From Klebsiella indica (GTDB lineage: Bacteria; Pseudomonadota; Gammaproteobacteria; Enterobacterales; Enterobacteriaceae): a stretch of 64,000 bases of DNA. The translations under genes and the position numbers were made by a program. The stretch covers positions 62,001 through 126,000 of the forward strand of contig NZ_VCHQ01000017.1 of the NCBI RefSeq assembly GCF_005860775.1, given 5' to 3'. The notes below the pieces were generated by a model. It did no database searches. It worked only from the letters and a program-made list of their open reading frames with translations, and had not been told where the DNA came from. Below are positions 1-11,178 of the stretch, one piece after another; the first letter of the stretch is position 1; each line of letters opens with the position of its first letter.

Positions 1-391
1 CGAGGAACAGGGACGCCAGATGATTGGCGCCCGCCAGCAGAATACCGCCCATTGCGGCAATCAGCACCAGCAGATAGAACTCTTCTTTATTGTCCTTGTA
101 CCCCTCAAGCCACGGATAAGCAAAGGTACAGGTCGCCAGACTGGCCAGCAGCACCAGCCCGGAATAGAGCATGGCGTAACCGTCAACACGAATCAGCGGC
201 GTGACGTCCATCGCGCCGTTCTGACCCACGAACCAAAGTGAAATCAGCGCGGCGTTCAGGCCGAGAACCGACAGCGTGGCATTGAGGAAATGATTGCGTC
301 GCCACGCAATGGAGAGCATCACAACCACCACCGTCAAGCCGACGATCAGCAGCGGTAGCAGTGCGATCAGTTGTTGTGGAGTTATTGTCAT
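1..391 (-). CDS. nuoN: NADH-quinone oxidoreductase subunit N, 5' part only
   Basis: This is the N-terminal part (about 130 residues, beginning [15 protein letters not shown]) of the NuoN antiporter-like membrane subunit of complex I. NuoN is one of the three proton-pumping subunits (L, M, N) in the inner membrane. The visible part is made of hydrophobic helices. The family is about 485 residues long, so roughly three quarters of the gene lies beyond the left edge. The ATG is 6 bp after the nuoM stop, the tight spacing expected at the 3' end of the nuo operon. The identification rests on sequence recognition and operon position. Confidence 0.95.
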   Translation of the reverse strand, partial: MTITPQQLIALLPLLIVGLTVVVVMLSIAWRRNHFLNATLSVLGLNAALISLWFVGQNGAMDVTPLIRVDGYAMLYSGLVLLASLATCTFAYPWLEGYKDNKEEFYLLVLIAAMGGILLAGANHLASLFL

Positions 392-397
392 GGCGAA

Positions 398-1927
398 TTA
401 CGGCCTTGTAGTAGAAACAGAATTAACAAACCACTGCTGAATGTTGCTCATCGCAGAGTGCGAGGTATCCAGAATCGGCTGCGGGAAGAAGCCCAGCAAC
501 ACCAGCAGAACCACCAGCAGCAGGATGATAGACAATTCACGCAGGGACATCCCCGGCAACGTTTTGGCGGCGATTTCGCTTTTTGCTTTGCCAAAGTAGG
601 CGCGATGCAGCATCGCCAGCGAGTAAACCGACGCGAACACCAGACCAAAGGTAGAAATAACGGTAATCATCGGCACGGCTTTATAGCTGCCGAACAGAAT
701 CATAAATTCGCCGACGAAGTTACCGGTACCCGGCATCCCGAGCGTCGCGACGGCAAAGAACATCGACAGCGCCGGTAACCACTTAATTTTGCTCCACAGG
801 CCGCCCATCAGACGCATATCGCGAGTATGCAGACGTTCGTACAACTGACCACAGAGAATAAACAGACCGGCAGCGGAAAGACCGTGGGCAATCATCTGAA
901 TCACCGCGCCCTGATAAGCCAGCTGGCTACCGGTATAGATCGCGATCAGCACAAAGCCCATATGGGAAACAGAGGTGTAGGCAATCAGACGCTTGATATC
1001 GGTTTGCGCGAATGCCATCCATGCGCCGTAGAAAATACCGATGACGCCCAGCCACATTGCGATGGGGGCAAACTCGGCGGACGCGTTGGGGAACAGCGGC
1101 AAAGAGAAGCGCAGCAGACCGTAAGCCGCGGTTTTCAACAAAATACCGGCCAGATCAACAGAACCCGCTGTCGGCGCCTGGGAGTGCGCGTCCGGCAACC
1201 AGCCATGTAGCGGAACCACCGGCATTTTTACCGCGAAGGCGATAAAGAAGCCCAGCATCAGCAGGTATTCCACCCCGTGCGACATTGGCGTCTTCAGCAG
1301 ATCTTCGTAGTTGAACGTCCAGACGCCGGTCGCATTGAAGTGGACAAACGCCAGCGCCAGGATGGCGATCAGCATGATCAGACCGCTCGCCTGGGTATAG
1401 ATGAAGAACTTGGTGGCCGCCGTGATACGCGTTTTGCCGTCAGAGGCTTTATGGCCCCACAGCGCGATCAGGAAGTACATCGGCACCAGCATCATTTCCC
1501 AGAAGAAGAAGAACAGGAACAGGTCGATGGCGAGGAACACGCCGATCACGCCGCCCAGAATCCACATCAGGTTCAGGTGAAAAAAGCCCTGATATTTTTC
1601 AATCTCTTTCCAGGAGCAAAGTACCGCCAGCACGCCCAGCAAACCGGTGAGCACCACCATCAGTAGCGACAGACCATCGATAGCCAGATGGATGCTAATA
1701 CCGAAGCGCGGGATCCACGGCAGCACGAACTCAGACTGCCATTGCGGAATACCGGTGGATTGTGTCAGAGAATAGCCGCCCTGCATCCACAGCAGCAGAC
1801 CGAGCACCAGCGTCAATCCCATGGTGATCAGCGCGATCCAGCGCGGCATCTTCACGCCAAAGCGTTCGGACTGCCAGCACAGAAAGCCGCCGATAAAGGG
1901 GATGAGTATTAACCAAGGTAATAACAT
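398..1927 (-). CDS. nuoM: NADH-quinone oxidoreductase subunit M
   Basis: NuoM (509 aa, the usual length) is an antiporter-like proton channel of the complex I membrane arm. The residues known to matter for pumping in E. coli are present at the expected positions: Glu144 in FFWEMMLVPM and Lys234 in FAVKMPVVPL. The protein is almost wholly transmembrane, with about 14 helices. It is translated after nuoL, from which it is separated by 251 bp of repeat-like DNA, and it runs into nuoN with a 6 bp gap. A possible ribosome site (AAGGGA) lies somewhat far from the ATG, so initiation may be modest. Confidence 0.97.
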   Translation of the reverse strand: MLLPWLILIPFIGGFLCWQSERFGVKMPRWIALITMGLTLVLGLLLWMQGGYSLTQSTGIPQWQSEFVLPWIPRFGISIHLAIDGLSLLMVVLTGLLGVLAVLCSWKEIEKYQGFFHLNLMWILGGVIGVFLAIDLFLFFFFWEMMLVPMYFLIALWGHKASDGKTRITAATKFFIYTQASGLIMLIAILALAFVHFNATGVWTFNYEDLLKTPMSHGVEYLLMLGFFIAFAVKMPVVPLHGWLPDAHSQAPTAGSVDLAGILLKTAAYGLLRFSLPLFPNASAEFAPIAMWLGVIGIFYGAWMAFAQTDIKRLIAYTSVSHMGFVLIAIYTGSQLAYQGAVIQMIAHGLSAAGLFILCGQLYERLHTRDMRLMGGLWSKIKWLPALSMFFAVATLGMPGTGNFVGEFMILFGSYKAVPMITVISTFGLVFASVYSLAMLHRAYFGKAKSEIAAKTLPGMSLRELSIILLLVVLLVLLGFFPQPILDTSHSAMSNIQQWFVNSVSTTRP

Positions 1928-2178
1928 AGCTAAGTATGTCCCTTATATTTACTCCTGCTCAGGCTATCTCGCTCACCAGCCCGAATCCCGGCAGTGCTCG
2001 CAATCCTCACGTACTTTTGTACGCTCCGGTCGCTCTGCGCTGGCGGTCTTCGGTCTGACTTCGCCGATGACACCTGTACTTCAGGAACAGATTTTCAACG
2101 AATTCTAAAAATTATTTTTGGGCTTGCAGGCCGGATAAGCACAACGCCATCCGGCAATCGTTCATCCAGCCAACAAAC
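1928..2178. repeat. nuoL-nuoM intergenic repeat-like DNA with a REP
   Basis: This 251 bp gap inside the nuo operon is not coding. At 2130-2155 a REP-type inverted repeat is visible (GCCGGAT ... ATCCGGC). At about 1951-2105 there is a second sequence with a short palindrome (CGTAC TTTT GTACG) and the string GGAACAGATTT (2084-2094). That string also occurs inside the ERIC element between ackA and pta. The second part therefore looks like a degenerate member of an intergenic repeat family. Both lie in the transcribed operon and would form hairpins in the mRNA between the nuoL and nuoM reading frames. Confidence 0.6.
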
Positions 2179-4020
2179 TCAACGCAATACCATCAACAGC
2201 GCCAGCACCACAACCGCACCGATGCTCATGGAAGCCACATACCAGCGCAGATAGCCGTTCTCGCTCACCACCAGGCCTTTGCCTGCGAAACGGGACAGAA
2301 TCGCCGGAATGTTCATCAACGCATTCAGCGGATCGCTCTTCAGCAGCCACGCCACGCCAAGGAACGGCTTCACGAACACGTTGTCATACAGCCAGTCGAA
2401 GCCCCAGGCGTTGTACCACCAGGTTCCGAGCAGACGGCCCGGGGCGCTATTGGCAAGCGAGGTCACCAGCGTGCGTTTACCCAGCCACAGCCAGGCGGCA
2501 ATCAGGATGCCGGCAATCGCGACAACGCCAGAGGTTATTTCCAGCGTCATTACACGGCTATGCTCAAGTTCGCTGGTCTGCGGCAGAACCCCCTGCAACG
2601 GCGGTACAATCAGCGCGCCAACGAAGGTTGAAAGCACCAGCAGCACAATCAGCGGCAGATGATGGGTAATTCCCTTCCCTGCATGCGCGTGAATTTGTTC
2701 TTTACCGTGGAACACGATGAAAATCATACGGAAGGTATACAGCGAGGTAAAAAATGCCCCGACCAGACCGGCAAGCATCAGGTTGATATGACCGTTAGCC
2801 ATCGCGCCTGCCAGAATTTCATCCTTACTGAAGAAGCCCGCGGTCACCAGCGGCAACGCAGACAACGCCGCGCCCCCCACCAGGAAGCAGACGTACACCA
2901 GCGGAATAGACTTCCGCAAACCGCCCATCTTAAAGATGTTCTGCTCATGGTGGCAGGCGAGAATCACCGAGCCGGAAGAGAGGAACAGCAGCGCTTTAAA
3001 GAACGCATGGGTCATCAGATGGAAAATCGCCGCATCCCACGCCTGCACGCCAAGCGCGAGGAACATGTAGCCAATCTGGCTCATGGTGGAGTAAGCGAGT
3101 ACACGTTTGATGTCGGTCTGCACCAGCGCGGCGAAACCGGCCAGCACCAGCGTAACCGCCCCAACAATCCCCACCAGATGCAACACTTCCGGGGTCATCA
3201 GGAACAGGCCGTGAGTACGGGCAATCAGGTAGACACCGGCAGTCACCATGGTTGCGGCGTGGATCAGCGCGGAGACCGGCGTCGGGCCCGCCATCGCGTC
3301 GGCAAGCCAGGTCTGCAACGGCAGCTGCGCGGATTTACCTACCGCGCCGCCCAGCAGCATCAGCGTTGCCCACCACAGCATATTGTTGCCCGCGGCGAAG
3401 TGCTGAGGCGCCAGCTCGACCATTTCACGGAAGTTCAGGGTACCCAGTTCGTTGTAAAGAATGAACAGCGCAAAAGCGAGGAATACGTCGCCGATACGCG
3501 TGACCACAAACGCTTTCATCGCCGCCGCGCCATTCTTCGGATCGGTGTAGTAGAAACCGATCAGCAGATAGGAGCACAGGCCCACGCCTTCCCAGCCGAG
3601 ATACATCAGCAGCAGGTTATCGGCAAGCACCAGCACCACCATGCTGGCGATAAACAGGTTAGTGTAAGCGAAGAAACGGGAGTAGCCCTCTTCACCACGC
3701 ATATACCATGAGGCGAACATGTGGATCAGGAAGCCGACGCCGGTCACCACGGAAAGCATGGTCAGAGAGAGACCATCCAGCACCAGGTTAAAACCAATGT
3801 TGAAATCGCCCACCGACATCCAGGTCCACAGCGGCACGCTGATCGCCTGTTTACCGTTAGCAAAGAAGTCGACGCCGACGAACACCGTGACCAGCGCCGC
3901 CAGACCTACCGAGCCCACGCCCACCGTAGCGGATAGATTTTCCGACCAACGACCGCGGGAGAACGCCAGCAGGACAAAGCCAATCAATGGCAAAATAATG
4001 GTTAAGGCAAGCATATTCAT
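2179..4020 (-). CDS. nuoL: NADH-quinone oxidoreductase subunit L
   Basis: NuoL (613 aa, the standard length) is the most distal proton-pumping subunit of complex I. It carries the long lateral helix at its C-terminus. The known functional residues are seen in place: Glu144 (LGWEGVG), Asp178 (TRIGDVF) and Lys229 (GGAVGKS). The protein is highly hydrophobic throughout. Its start overlaps the nuoK stop by 4 bp (ATGA type), which indicates translational coupling. Its 3' end is followed by the repeat-bearing gap before nuoM. Confidence 0.98.
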   Translation of the reverse strand: MNMLALTIILPLIGFVLLAFSRGRWSENLSATVGVGSVGLAALVTVFVGVDFFANGKQAISVPLWTWMSVGDFNIGFNLVLDGLSLTMLSVVTGVGFLIHMFASWYMRGEEGYSRFFAYTNLFIASMVVLVLADNLLLMYLGWEGVGLCSYLLIGFYYTDPKNGAAAMKAFVVTRIGDVFLAFALFILYNELGTLNFREMVELAPQHFAAGNNMLWWATLMLLGGAVGKSAQLPLQTWLADAMAGPTPVSALIHAATMVTAGVYLIARTHGLFLMTPEVLHLVGIVGAVTLVLAGFAALVQTDIKRVLAYSTMSQIGYMFLALGVQAWDAAIFHLMTHAFFKALLFLSSGSVILACHHEQNIFKMGGLRKSIPLVYVCFLVGGAALSALPLVTAGFFSKDEILAGAMANGHINLMLAGLVGAFFTSLYTFRMIFIVFHGKEQIHAHAGKGITHHLPLIVLLVLSTFVGALIVPPLQGVLPQTSELEHSRVMTLEITSGVVAIAGILIAAWLWLGKRTLVTSLANSAPGRLLGTWWYNAWGFDWLYDNVFVKPFLGVAWLLKSDPLNALMNIPAILSRFAGKGLVVSENGYLRWYVASMSIGAVVVLALLMVLR

Positions 4021-4319
4021 CCACGCAACTCACTTACTGAATCGATGTTCAGATTCTGGCGACGACGATGGAGCTGCAGCAGCAGCGCCAGGCCGATACT
4101 CGCTTCTGCGGCGGCGAGGGTGATGGCGAGAATATACATTATCTGACCATCAGTCTGGCCCCAGTAGCTTCCGGCAACCACGAAGGCCAGCGCGGCGGCA
4201 TTGATCATGATCTCCAGGCTAATCAGCATAAACAGCAAATTGCGGCGGATAACCAGCCCCGTCAGCCCGAGGACAAACAGGATAGCGGCGAGGATCAATC
4301 CATGTGTTAAAGGGATCAT
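4017..4319 (-). CDS. nuoK: NADH-quinone oxidoreductase subunit K
   Basis: NuoK (100 aa, the family length) is a small three-helix inner-membrane subunit related to MrpC. It forms part of the proton path between the quinone site and the antiporter subunits. The two conserved membrane glutamates are present, Glu36 ([10 protein letters not shown]) and Glu72 (LAAAEASIG). It overlaps both neighbours by 4 bp (nuoJ upstream, nuoL downstream), so nuoJ, nuoK and nuoL are probably translated in a coupled way. Confidence 0.98.
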   Translation of the reverse strand: MIPLTHGLILAAILFVLGLTGLVIRRNLLFMLISLEIMINAAALAFVVAGSYWGQTDGQIMYILAITLAAAEASIGLALLLQLHRRRQNLNIDSVSELRG

Positions 4320-4870
4320 GCGTGTTCCTCCGTTTTTCTTTTATCGCTGTCGTTCGGACGGTTGCTCAGCACTTCCCCGGCGCGCTCTTCGCGGCCAATA
4401 TGGAAGGCGACGACCAGGCCCGCCAGCAGCAGCATGGAGGCCAGTTCCACCGCCAGAACATACGGTCCAAACAGCGCAACACCCACCTCTTTGGCGTTAA
4501 TCGCCACGCCGTCGATACCCTGATCGTTCAGGCCGAGGATGGCGTAGACAATCACCGCCAGCAACACCGCAGAAAGAATGGCCGGGCCAATCCAGATCCC
4601 CGGCTTCAGCCACTGACGCTCCTGCTCGATTTCGCTACCGCCCAGGTTGAGCATCATCACCACAAACACGAACAGCACCATAATGGCTCCGGCGTAGACG
4701 ATAATTTCCAGCGCGCCAGCGAAATACGCCCCCAGCGAGAAGAACACCCCGGCTATCGCCAGCAGAGAAATGATCAGGTACAGCAGCGCATGCACCGGAT
4801 TGGTGTGGGTGATCACCCGCAAGGTCGCGAGGATGGCTATCAGGCCACAGATATAAAAAGCGAATTCCAT
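4316..4870 (-). CDS. nuoJ: NADH-quinone oxidoreductase subunit J
   Basis: NuoJ (184 aa) is a five-helix membrane subunit of complex I lying between NuoH/NuoA and NuoK. The start [20 protein letters not shown], the run of hydrophobic helices and the charged C-terminal tail are typical. It follows nuoI with a 10 bp gap and overlaps nuoK by 4 bp. Nothing unusual is seen. Confidence 0.97.
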   Translation of the reverse strand: MEFAFYICGLIAILATLRVITHTNPVHALLYLIISLLAIAGVFFSLGAYFAGALEIIVYAGAIMVLFVFVVMMLNLGGSEIEQERQWLKPGIWIGPAILSAVLLAVIVYAILGLNDQGIDGVAINAKEVGVALFGPYVLAVELASMLLLAGLVVAFHIGREERAGEVLSNRPNDSDKRKTEEHA

Positions 4871-4880
4871 TACCCTCTCC

Positions 4881-5423
4881 TTACGGTAACAGGCTTTTGA
4901 CGTCGATAGGCTTAGCTTCGTTCTCTGCTTCGCCTTTATCTTTGCCGTCGATTGCCATACCCGCCATCCGGTAGAAGTTATATTCCGGGTATTTGCCCGG
5001 GCCGGAAATCAGCAGATCCTCTTTCTCGTACACCAGATCCTGACGCTTGTATTCGCCCAGTTCAAAATCCGGGGTCAACTGAATCGCCGTGGTCGGGCAC
5101 GCTTCTTCGCACAGGCCGCAGAAAATGCAGCGTGAGAAGTTGATACGGAAAAATTCCGGATACCAGCGGCCATCTTTCATCTCTGCTTTTTGCAGCGAGA
5201 TACAGCCTACCGGACAGGCTACCGCACACAGGTTACAGGCAACGCAGCGCTCTTCGCCGTCCGGATCGCGCGTTAACACAATGCGGCCACGGTAGCGCGG
5301 CGGCAGATATACCGGCTCCTCCGGGTACATCTGAGTTTCACGTTTGGCAAAGGCGTGCATCCCGATCATGCAGATACTGCGGACCTGGGTGCCAAACCCT
5401 ACCAATAATTCTTTTAAGGTCAT
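4881..5423 (-). CDS. nuoI: NADH-quinone oxidoreductase subunit I (two 4Fe-4S clusters)
   Basis: NuoI (180 aa) carries clusters N6a and N6b, which pass electrons along the peripheral arm towards NuoB. Two CxxCxxCxxxC ferredoxin motifs are visible: Cys60, 63, 66, 70 and Cys99, 102, 105, 109. The ATG at 5423 ([11 protein letters not shown]) is chosen because it matches the family start. The open frame continues 27 codons further upstream into the end of nuoH, but that extension is not expected to be protein. The gene sits 14 bp after nuoH. Confidence 0.97.
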   Translation of the reverse strand: MTLKELLVGFGTQVRSICMIGMHAFAKRETQMYPEEPVYLPPRYRGRIVLTRDPDGEERCVACNLCAVACPVGCISLQKAEMKDGRWYPEFFRINFSRCIFCGLCEEACPTTAIQLTPDFELGEYKRQDLVYEKEDLLISGPGKYPEYNFYRMAGMAIDGKDKGEAENEAKPIDVKSLLP

Positions 5424-5437
5424 GGTCAATTCACCCC

Positions 5438-6415
5438 TTATTGCGCCTGCCAGAGAATGACAGCCGCCGTTACCAACAAGTTGATCAGCGTTAACGGCAG
5501 GCATACCTTCCAGCCAAAGGACATTACCTGGTCATAACGGGGACGCGGTAATGATGCGCGGATCAAAATGAACATCATCATAAAGAACGCGGTTTTCAGC
5601 GCGAACCAGATGAAAGGAGGTAACCATGGGCCATTCCAGCCGCCGAAGAACAGCGTCACGATCAGCGCCGATACGGTAACAATTCCGATATATTCACCGA
5701 CGAAGAACAGACCGAACTTCATGCCGGAATATTCGATGTGGTAACCATCGGCCAGTTCCTGTTCCGCTTCCGGCTGGTCAAACGGGTGACGGTGACACAC
5801 CGCCACGCCCGCAATCGCAAAGGTTACGAAGCCAAAGAACTGCGGGATGATGTTCCACAAATGCGCCTGGTTATTGACGATATCGGTCATATTGAACGAC
5901 CCCGCCTGCGCCACCACGCCCATCAGGGAAAGCCCGAGGAACACTTCATAGCTCAGGGTCTGGGCAGAAGCACGCATCGCGCCGAGCAGGGAGTATTTGT
6001 TGTTGCTCGACCAACCGGCGAACAGCACCGCATAGACCGCCAGCCCGGCCATCATCAGGAAGAACAGAATGCCGATGTTCAGGTCAGCGACAACCCAGCT
6101 CGGGCTGACCGGCACAATCGCAAAGGCCAGCAGCAGCGAGGTAAAGGCGATAACCGGCGCCAGAGTAAAGATCACGCGATCCGAGAAGCGCGGAACCCAG
6201 TCCTCTTTAAAGAACATCTTGATCATATCGGCGACGAGCTGCAGCGAACCGCCCCAGCCCACGCGGTTTGGCCCATAACGGTTCTGGAACAGGCCCAGCA
6301 GACGACGCTCGCCAAAACTCATAAACGCGCCGCAGGTAACCACTACCAGCAGAATCACCACCGCTTTGAGGATGCTTAACAGAATGTCGATGAGATCGGG
6401 AGTTAACCAACTCAT
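5438..6415 (-). CDS. nuoH: NADH-quinone oxidoreductase subunit H
   Basis: NuoH (325 aa) is the eight-helix membrane subunit that, with NuoB and NuoCD, forms the ubiquinone-binding cavity of complex I. The conserved cytoplasmic loop containing [12 protein letters not shown] is present, as are the family N- and C-termini ([10 protein letters not shown] ... [13 protein letters not shown]). The gene overlaps nuoG by 4 bp and is followed by nuoI after 14 bp. Confidence 0.98.
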   Translation of the reverse strand: MSWLTPDLIDILLSILKAVVILLVVVTCGAFMSFGERRLLGLFQNRYGPNRVGWGGSLQLVADMIKMFFKEDWVPRFSDRVIFTLAPVIAFTSLLLAFAIVPVSPSWVVADLNIGILFFLMMAGLAVYAVLFAGWSSNNKYSLLGAMRASAQTLSYEVFLGLSLMGVVAQAGSFNMTDIVNNQAHLWNIIPQFFGFVTFAIAGVAVCHRHPFDQPEAEQELADGYHIEYSGMKFGLFFVGEYIGIVTVSALIVTLFFGGWNGPWLPPFIWFALKTAFFMMMFILIRASLPRPRYDQVMSFGWKVCLPLTLINLLVTAAVILWQAQ

Positions 6416-9138
6416 GCTTTCGCCTCCTGCAGAGTATCAATACACGCGCCGGTCAGTACCGGCGCAATCCCTGGCATGCCCATCGGTAAGCCAACCTGAC
6501 CCGCCGTCAGCCCCGCCGAAATAACCAGCGGCAGGCGGAGCGTCTGACCATCAACGCTGAAGGAGACCGTTGCACCGTCATTAACGCCAAGCTTCGCGGC
6601 GTCCGCCGGATTAAGCTTGATGTACGGCTGTGGCATCCGGCTCTGGAATACCGGAGAGCGCTGCGACATTTCGTCACTGCCGAACAGGTGGTAATAAGGC
6701 GCGATACGCCACTTCCCTTCTTCAGCCTGGAAGCCTGCCGGTATGTTAGTAAAGTACGCCAGACCGCTGGCGGAAGCTTCAATCAGACGCACCCCCGGAT
6801 CGCCATGACGCAGTTTACCGCCCACTTCATCCTGGAATTTGTTCCACGCCTGTGGGGAGTTCCAGCCTGGCGCCCAGGCAAACGGAATCTGCGAACGCGG
6901 CGCGCCCGGCTGGTTGTTCCCTTCCATTGAGAAGGCGAACATGGTGTCTTTATCCTGCGGCTGACGCGGCTCATGAACGCTGATGTTAGCGCGCATCGCG
7001 GTACGACCGCTGTAGCGGTGCGGTTCACGCGCCAGCTTCTGCCCACGAATGCGGAAGGTCGCATCCGGCGCGGCGTCTTTAATACCCGCCAGCTGCGGTA
7101 AGGCGGCAATCGCGGCGTCAATGACATGGTCCAGCTGCGTCCAGTCAACCTGACGGTTGTTAACGGTGCTGTACAATGAATGCAGCCAGCGCCAGCTTTC
7201 CAGCATCACGGTTTTCGCATCATAGTAAGCCGGGTCGTAAACCTGGAAGAAGCGCTGAGCACGGCCTTCATTGTTAACCACCGTGCCATCGCTTTCGGCG
7301 AAGCTTGCCGCGGAGAGCACGAGGTGCGCGTTTTCCATAATCGCTGTGCGCTGGTGGTCAACCACCATCACCAGCGGCGCTTTCGCCAGCGCCGCATCAA
7401 CACGGGCGGCGGAAGCGTGGCGGTGCAGGTCGTTTTCCAGCACGATAACCGCATCAGCAGCGCCGGTCTCCAGTTCGCTCAGCGCCTCATCAAGCGAGCC
7501 GCCGCCGATCATCCCGAGGCCAACGCTGTTCACCGCGCGAGCCACCATGGTAACGCCGACATCCGCGCCGCGCCCCTTCAGGGCTTTCGCGACGTTTGCC
7601 GCCGCCTGGATAATCTCAATGCTGCCAGCGTTAGTTCCGGAGATAATCAGCGGCTTTTTCGCCCCGGCTAATGCCTGAACGATAACGTCGATTTTGCCTT
7701 TCAGCTCACTGCTCATCCCCTCTACCGCCGGTGCGCTGTCGTCCAGCTCGTGGGCGATGGCAAAACCGAGACGCGCCTGATCTTCCACCGGCGCGCGGTA
7801 GGTCCAGGCGGCGATATCATCAAGACGGGTATCATCAATATTGGTGACGAACAGCGGATGCTTCGCCCGTTGACCGATGTTAAGGATCGCGGCGATCTGC
7901 CAGTCGGCGACTTTTTGCGCCGCCGCCATTTCACGCGCTTTGCCTTTAACCGCCTGACGCACCGCCAGGGCGATACGCGCGCCGGTCTGGGTAATATCTT
8001 CCCCAAGAATCAGCACCGCGTCGTAGGATTCAATTTCGCGCAGCGCCGGAGTATGGATACCGCCTTCGCGCAGCACTTTCAGCATCATCTGCAGGCGTTC
8101 TTGTTCGCCCTTTGCGATACCGGTATAGAAGTTATCGGCGCCCACCAGCTCGCGCAGCGCGAAGTTGCTCTCGATACTGGCACGCGGGGAACCAATACCG
8201 ATAACCTTTTTCGACTGACGCAGAATATCCGCCGCCCCCTGCATCGCCTGCTCGGCGTTGAGGGCAATCAGATCGTCGCCGCGACGCTGAACCGGCTGAC
8301 GCGGGCGATCTTTCAGGTTCACATAACCATAGCCGAAACGACCGCGGTCACAGAGGAAATAGCGATTAACGGTGCCGTTATAACGGTTTTCGATACGGCG
8401 CAGTTCACCGTAGCGCTCGCCGGGGCTGATGTTGCAGCCGATGGAACACTGCTGACAGATGCTTGGCGCAAACTGCATGTCCCATTTACGGTTATAGCGC
8501 TCGGAGTGCGTTTTATCAGTGAAGACGCCGGTCGGGCACACTTCCACCAGGTTGCCGGAGAATTCGCTTTCCAGCACACCGTCTTCCGGACGGCCAAAGT
8601 AGACGTTGTCATGCGCGCCATACACGCCGAGGTCGGTGCCATCGGCATAATCTTTGTAGTAACGCACGCAGCGATAGCAGGCAATGCAGCGGTTCATTTC
8701 ATGCGAAATAAACGGCCCCAGATCCTGATTGCGATGAGTACGCTTGGTGAAGCGGTAGCGACGGAAGCTATGACCGGTCATCACGGTCATATCCTGTAAG
8801 TGGCAGTTGCCGCCCTCTTCGCAGACCGGGCAGTCATGCGGATGGTTGGTCATTAGCCACTCAACTACGCTTTCGCGGAACTGTTTCGCTTCTGCGTCGT
8901 CGATGGAAATAAAAGTGCCATCGGATGCCGGTGTCATACAGGACATCACCAGGCGGCCACGCGTGTCTTCCGCGTTTTGATATTGCTTCACCGCACACTG
9001 GCGGCAAGCACCAACGCTTCCCAGCGCCGGATGCCAGCAAAAGTAGGGAATATCAAGGCCCAGAGAGAGACAAGCTTCCAGCAGGTTGTCCGCCCCGTTA
9101 ACCTCGTATTCTTTGCCGTCTACATGAATCGTAGCCAT
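6412..9138 (-). CDS. nuoG: NADH-quinone oxidoreductase subunit G (iron-sulfur)
   Basis: NuoG (908 aa from this start) is the large iron-sulfur subunit of the NADH dehydrogenase module. The N-terminal 2Fe-2S ligands Cys34, 45, 48 and 67 are visible, then the [14 protein letters not shown] motif of cluster N5, the CIACYRC motif, and CQQCSIGC of the extra cluster N7 found in E. coli-type enzymes. A molybdopterin-oxidoreductase-like domain without cofactor function fills the rest. Two ATGs are close together (9144, MLMATIHV, and 9138, MATIHV). GGAAG lies 7 bp before the second, so 9138 is preferred. The gene is preceded by a long palindromic element. Confidence 0.97.
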   Translation of the reverse strand: MATIHVDGKEYEVNGADNLLEACLSLGLDIPYFCWHPALGSVGACRQCAVKQYQNAEDTRGRLVMSCMTPASDGTFISIDDAEAKQFRESVVEWLMTNHPHDCPVCEEGGNCHLQDMTVMTGHSFRRYRFTKRTHRNQDLGPFISHEMNRCIACYRCVRYYKDYADGTDLGVYGAHDNVYFGRPEDGVLESEFSGNLVEVCPTGVFTDKTHSERYNRKWDMQFAPSICQQCSIGCNISPGERYGELRRIENRYNGTVNRYFLCDRGRFGYGYVNLKDRPRQPVQRRGDDLIALNAEQAMQGAADILRQSKKVIGIGSPRASIESNFALRELVGADNFYTGIAKGEQERLQMMLKVLREGGIHTPALREIESYDAVLILGEDITQTGARIALAVRQAVKGKAREMAAAQKVADWQIAAILNIGQRAKHPLFVTNIDDTRLDDIAAWTYRAPVEDQARLGFAIAHELDDSAPAVEGMSSELKGKIDVIVQALAGAKKPLIISGTNAGSIEIIQAAANVAKALKGRGADVGVTMVARAVNSVGLGMIGGGSLDEALSELETGAADAVIVLENDLHRHASAARVDAALAKAPLVMVVDHQRTAIMENAHLVLSAASFAESDGTVVNNEGRAQRFFQVYDPAYYDAKTVMLESWRWLHSLYSTVNNRQVDWTQLDHVIDAAIAALPQLAGIKDAAPDATFRIRGQKLAREPHRYSGRTAMRANISVHEPRQPQDKDTMFAFSMEGNNQPGAPRSQIPFAWAPGWNSPQAWNKFQDEVGGKLRHGDPGVRLIEASASGLAYFTNIPAGFQAEEGKWRIAPYYHLFGSDEMSQRSPVFQSRMPQPYIKLNPADAAKLGVNDGATVSFSVDGQTLRLPLVISAGLTAGQVGLPMGMPGIAPVLTGACIDTLQEAKA

Positions 9139-9189
9139 TAGCATGCTTCCAGTTGGCTCAGCCGAGACCGAGCGTTAATCAAAATTCTT

Positions 9190-9335
9190 CCCCTCACCCC
9201 GACCCTCTCCCCAAAGGGGCGAGAGAGAAAGCGGTTCCGGTTCATTCACCCTCCCCTCTGCAAAAGAGGGAGAAAAACGACTGCGGCTCTGGCCCTAACC
9301 CTCTACTTCTGAGGGGAGAGGGTTAGGGTGAGGGG
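9190..9335. repeat. C-rich palindromic intergenic element between nuoF and nuoG
   Basis: This is a 146 bp non-coding element with imperfect terminal inverted repeats. One end reads CCCCTCACCCCGACCCTCTC and the other end is its near complement (GGGAGAGGGTTAGGGTGAGG). At least two smaller hairpins lie inside: CTCTCCCC AAA GGGG near 9205-9222, and CCCCTCT GCAA AAGAGGG near 9254-9273. CCCTCACCC/CCCTCTCC palindromes are a common intergenic repeat type in enterobacteria, but I do not assign a named family. Within the operon mRNA it would form a large stem-loop about 50 nt before the nuoG start. Confidence 0.75.
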
Positions 9336-9341
9336 TTAAAA

Positions 9342-10679
9342 TCACCAGCGCGTCTTAAGCAGATTCGGCTGAATCCCGTTGATTGCATGGGTATTGCTGA
9401 ACTGCTGTTTAATGCCAGCTTCGAATTCTTCGCGGAAATATTTAATCGCGCTCTGCAGCGGCTCAACCGCGCCCGGCGCGTGCGCGCAGAAGGTTTTTCC
9501 CGGCCCGAGGAACCGACACAATTGCTCAAGTGTCTCAATATCTCCCGGCTGGCCTTCGCCGCGCTCCAGCGCACGGAGGATTTTCACGCTCCAGGGCAGC
9601 CCGTCGCGGCACGGCGTACACCAGCCGCAGGACTCACGGGCGAAAAACTCTTCCAGGTTACGCACCAACGACACCATGTTGATCTCGTGGTCAACGGCCA
9701 TCGCCAGCGACGTCCCCAGACGGCTACCCGCTTTACCGATACTTTCAAATTCCATCGGCAGGTCGAGATGCGCTTCAGTCAGGAAATCGGTCCCCGCGCC
9801 GCCAGGCTGCCAGGCTTTAAATTTCAGGCCATCACGCATGCCGCCAGCGTAATCTTCAAGAATTTCACGCGCGGTGGTGCCGAACGGCAGTTCCCAGACG
9901 CCCGGATTTTTCACGCGACCGGAGAAGCCCATCAGCTTGGTGCCCGCATCCTTGCTCTTCGAGATGTTCTGATACCACTCCACGCCGTTCGCGAGGATCG
10001 CCGGAACGTTACACAGCGTTTCCACGTTGTTGACGCAGGTCGGTTTGCCCCATACCCCGGAGCTTGCCGGGAACGGCGGTTTAGAGCGCGGATTGGCGCG
10101 GCGGCCTTCGAGGGAGTTAATTAGCGCGGTTTCTTCGCCGCAGATATAGCGCCCTGCCCCGGTATGGACAAACAGTTCGAAGTTAAAGCCGGTGCCGAGA
10201 ATGTTTTTGCCCAACAGACCGGCTTCGGTCGCTTCGGCAATCGCCCGGCGCAGATGCACCGCCGCTTCAATATATTCGCCACGCAGGAAGATGTAGCCAC
10301 GGTACGCTTTCAGCGCGAACGCGGAGATCAGCATCCCTTCCACCAGCAGGTGCGGCAGTTGTTCCATCAGCAAACGGTCTTTATAGGTGCCCGGCTCCAT
10401 TTCATCGGCGTTACACAGCAGGTAGCGGATGTTCATGGACTCGTCTTTCGGCATCAGGCTCCACTTCAGACCGGTGGAGAAGCCCGCACCGCCGCGCCCT
10501 TTCAGACCGGCGTCTTTTACCGCGGTGACGATTTCATCAGGCGCCATCCCGGAGAGCGCTTTACGCGCCCCGGCGTAGCCGTTTTTACTCTGATATTCAT
10601 CCAGCCAGACCGGCTGTTTGTCGTCGCGCAGACGCCAGGTTAACGGATGGGTTTCGGCAGTACGAATAACGTTTTTCAT
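9342..10679 (-). CDS. nuoF: NADH-quinone oxidoreductase subunit F (NADH and FMN binding)
   Basis: NuoF (445 aa) is the catalytic entry point of complex I. It binds NADH and FMN and carries cluster N3. The glycine-rich [10 protein letters not shown] nucleotide/FMN motif is at residues 61-70, and a second conserved stretch ([13 protein letters not shown]) is near residue 174. The 4Fe-4S ligands are Cys351, 354 and 357 (CGWCTPC) and Cys398. It overlaps nuoE by 4 bp and is followed by about 200 bp of palindromic non-coding DNA before nuoG. Confidence 0.98.
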   Translation of the reverse strand: MKNVIRTAETHPLTWRLRDDKQPVWLDEYQSKNGYAGARKALSGMAPDEIVTAVKDAGLKGRGGAGFSTGLKWSLMPKDESMNIRYLLCNADEMEPGTYKDRLLMEQLPHLLVEGMLISAFALKAYRGYIFLRGEYIEAAVHLRRAIAEATEAGLLGKNILGTGFNFELFVHTGAGRYICGEETALINSLEGRRANPRSKPPFPASSGVWGKPTCVNNVETLCNVPAILANGVEWYQNISKSKDAGTKLMGFSGRVKNPGVWELPFGTTAREILEDYAGGMRDGLKFKAWQPGGAGTDFLTEAHLDLPMEFESIGKAGSRLGTSLAMAVDHEINMVSLVRNLEEFFARESCGWCTPCRDGLPWSVKILRALERGEGQPGDIETLEQLCRFLGPGKTFCAHAPGAVEPLQSAIKYFREEFEAGIKQQFSNTHAINGIQPNLLKTRW

Positions 10680-11176
10680 TTATACCGCTCCAGGAGGTCA
10701 GGAATCGCTTCCGGCGTCAAATAACTGTGAGTGTCCTCATCAATCATCATGGTCGGCCCCTTGTCGCAGTTGCCCAGGCAGCAGGTCGGCAGCAGAGTGA
10801 AACGGCCATCAAAGGTGGTTTGACCCGGTTTGATGTCCAGCGTCTTCTCAATTGCCGACTGAATCCCCTGGAAGCCGGTAATGTGGCACACCACGCTGTC
10901 GCAGTAGCGGATCACATGACGCCCCACCGGCTGGCGGAAAATCTGGCTATAGAACGTCGCCACACCTTCGACATCGCTTGCCGGGATCCCCAGCACATCG
11001 GCGATCGCGTAGATTGCGCCATCCGGCACCCAGCCGCGCTGCTTTTGCACAATTTTCAGCGCTTCAATGGACGCCGCGCGCGGGTCTTCATAGTGGTGCT
11101 TTTCGTGCTCAATCGCCTCACGCTCTGCCGCACTCAGCTCAAAAGCCTCAGTTTGTGGTTGTTGATTCTCGTGCAT
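10676..11176 (-). CDS. nuoE: NADH-quinone oxidoreductase subunit E (2Fe-2S)
   Basis: NuoE (166 aa) is a thioredoxin-like subunit holding the 2Fe-2S cluster N1a next to NuoF. The four ligands Cys92, Cys97, Cys133 and Cys137 are seen in YCDSVVC and TCCLGNC. The gene starts 2 bp after nuoCD and overlaps nuoF by 4 bp, consistent with co-translation of the NADH module. Confidence 0.98.
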   Translation of the reverse strand: MHENQQPQTEAFELSAAEREAIEHEKHHYEDPRAASIEALKIVQKQRGWVPDGAIYAIADVLGIPASDVEGVATFYSQIFRQPVGRHVIRYCDSVVCHITGFQGIQSAIEKTLDIKPGQTTFDGRFTLLPTCCLGNCDKGPTMMIDEDTHSYLTPEAIPDLLERYK

Positions 11177-11178
11177 AA

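Noticed and set aside
2659-3711. 350-codon open frame antisense to nuoL
   Set aside because: The composition (rich in His, Gln, Arg) is typical of the complement of a membrane protein gene; nuoL is clear on the other strand.
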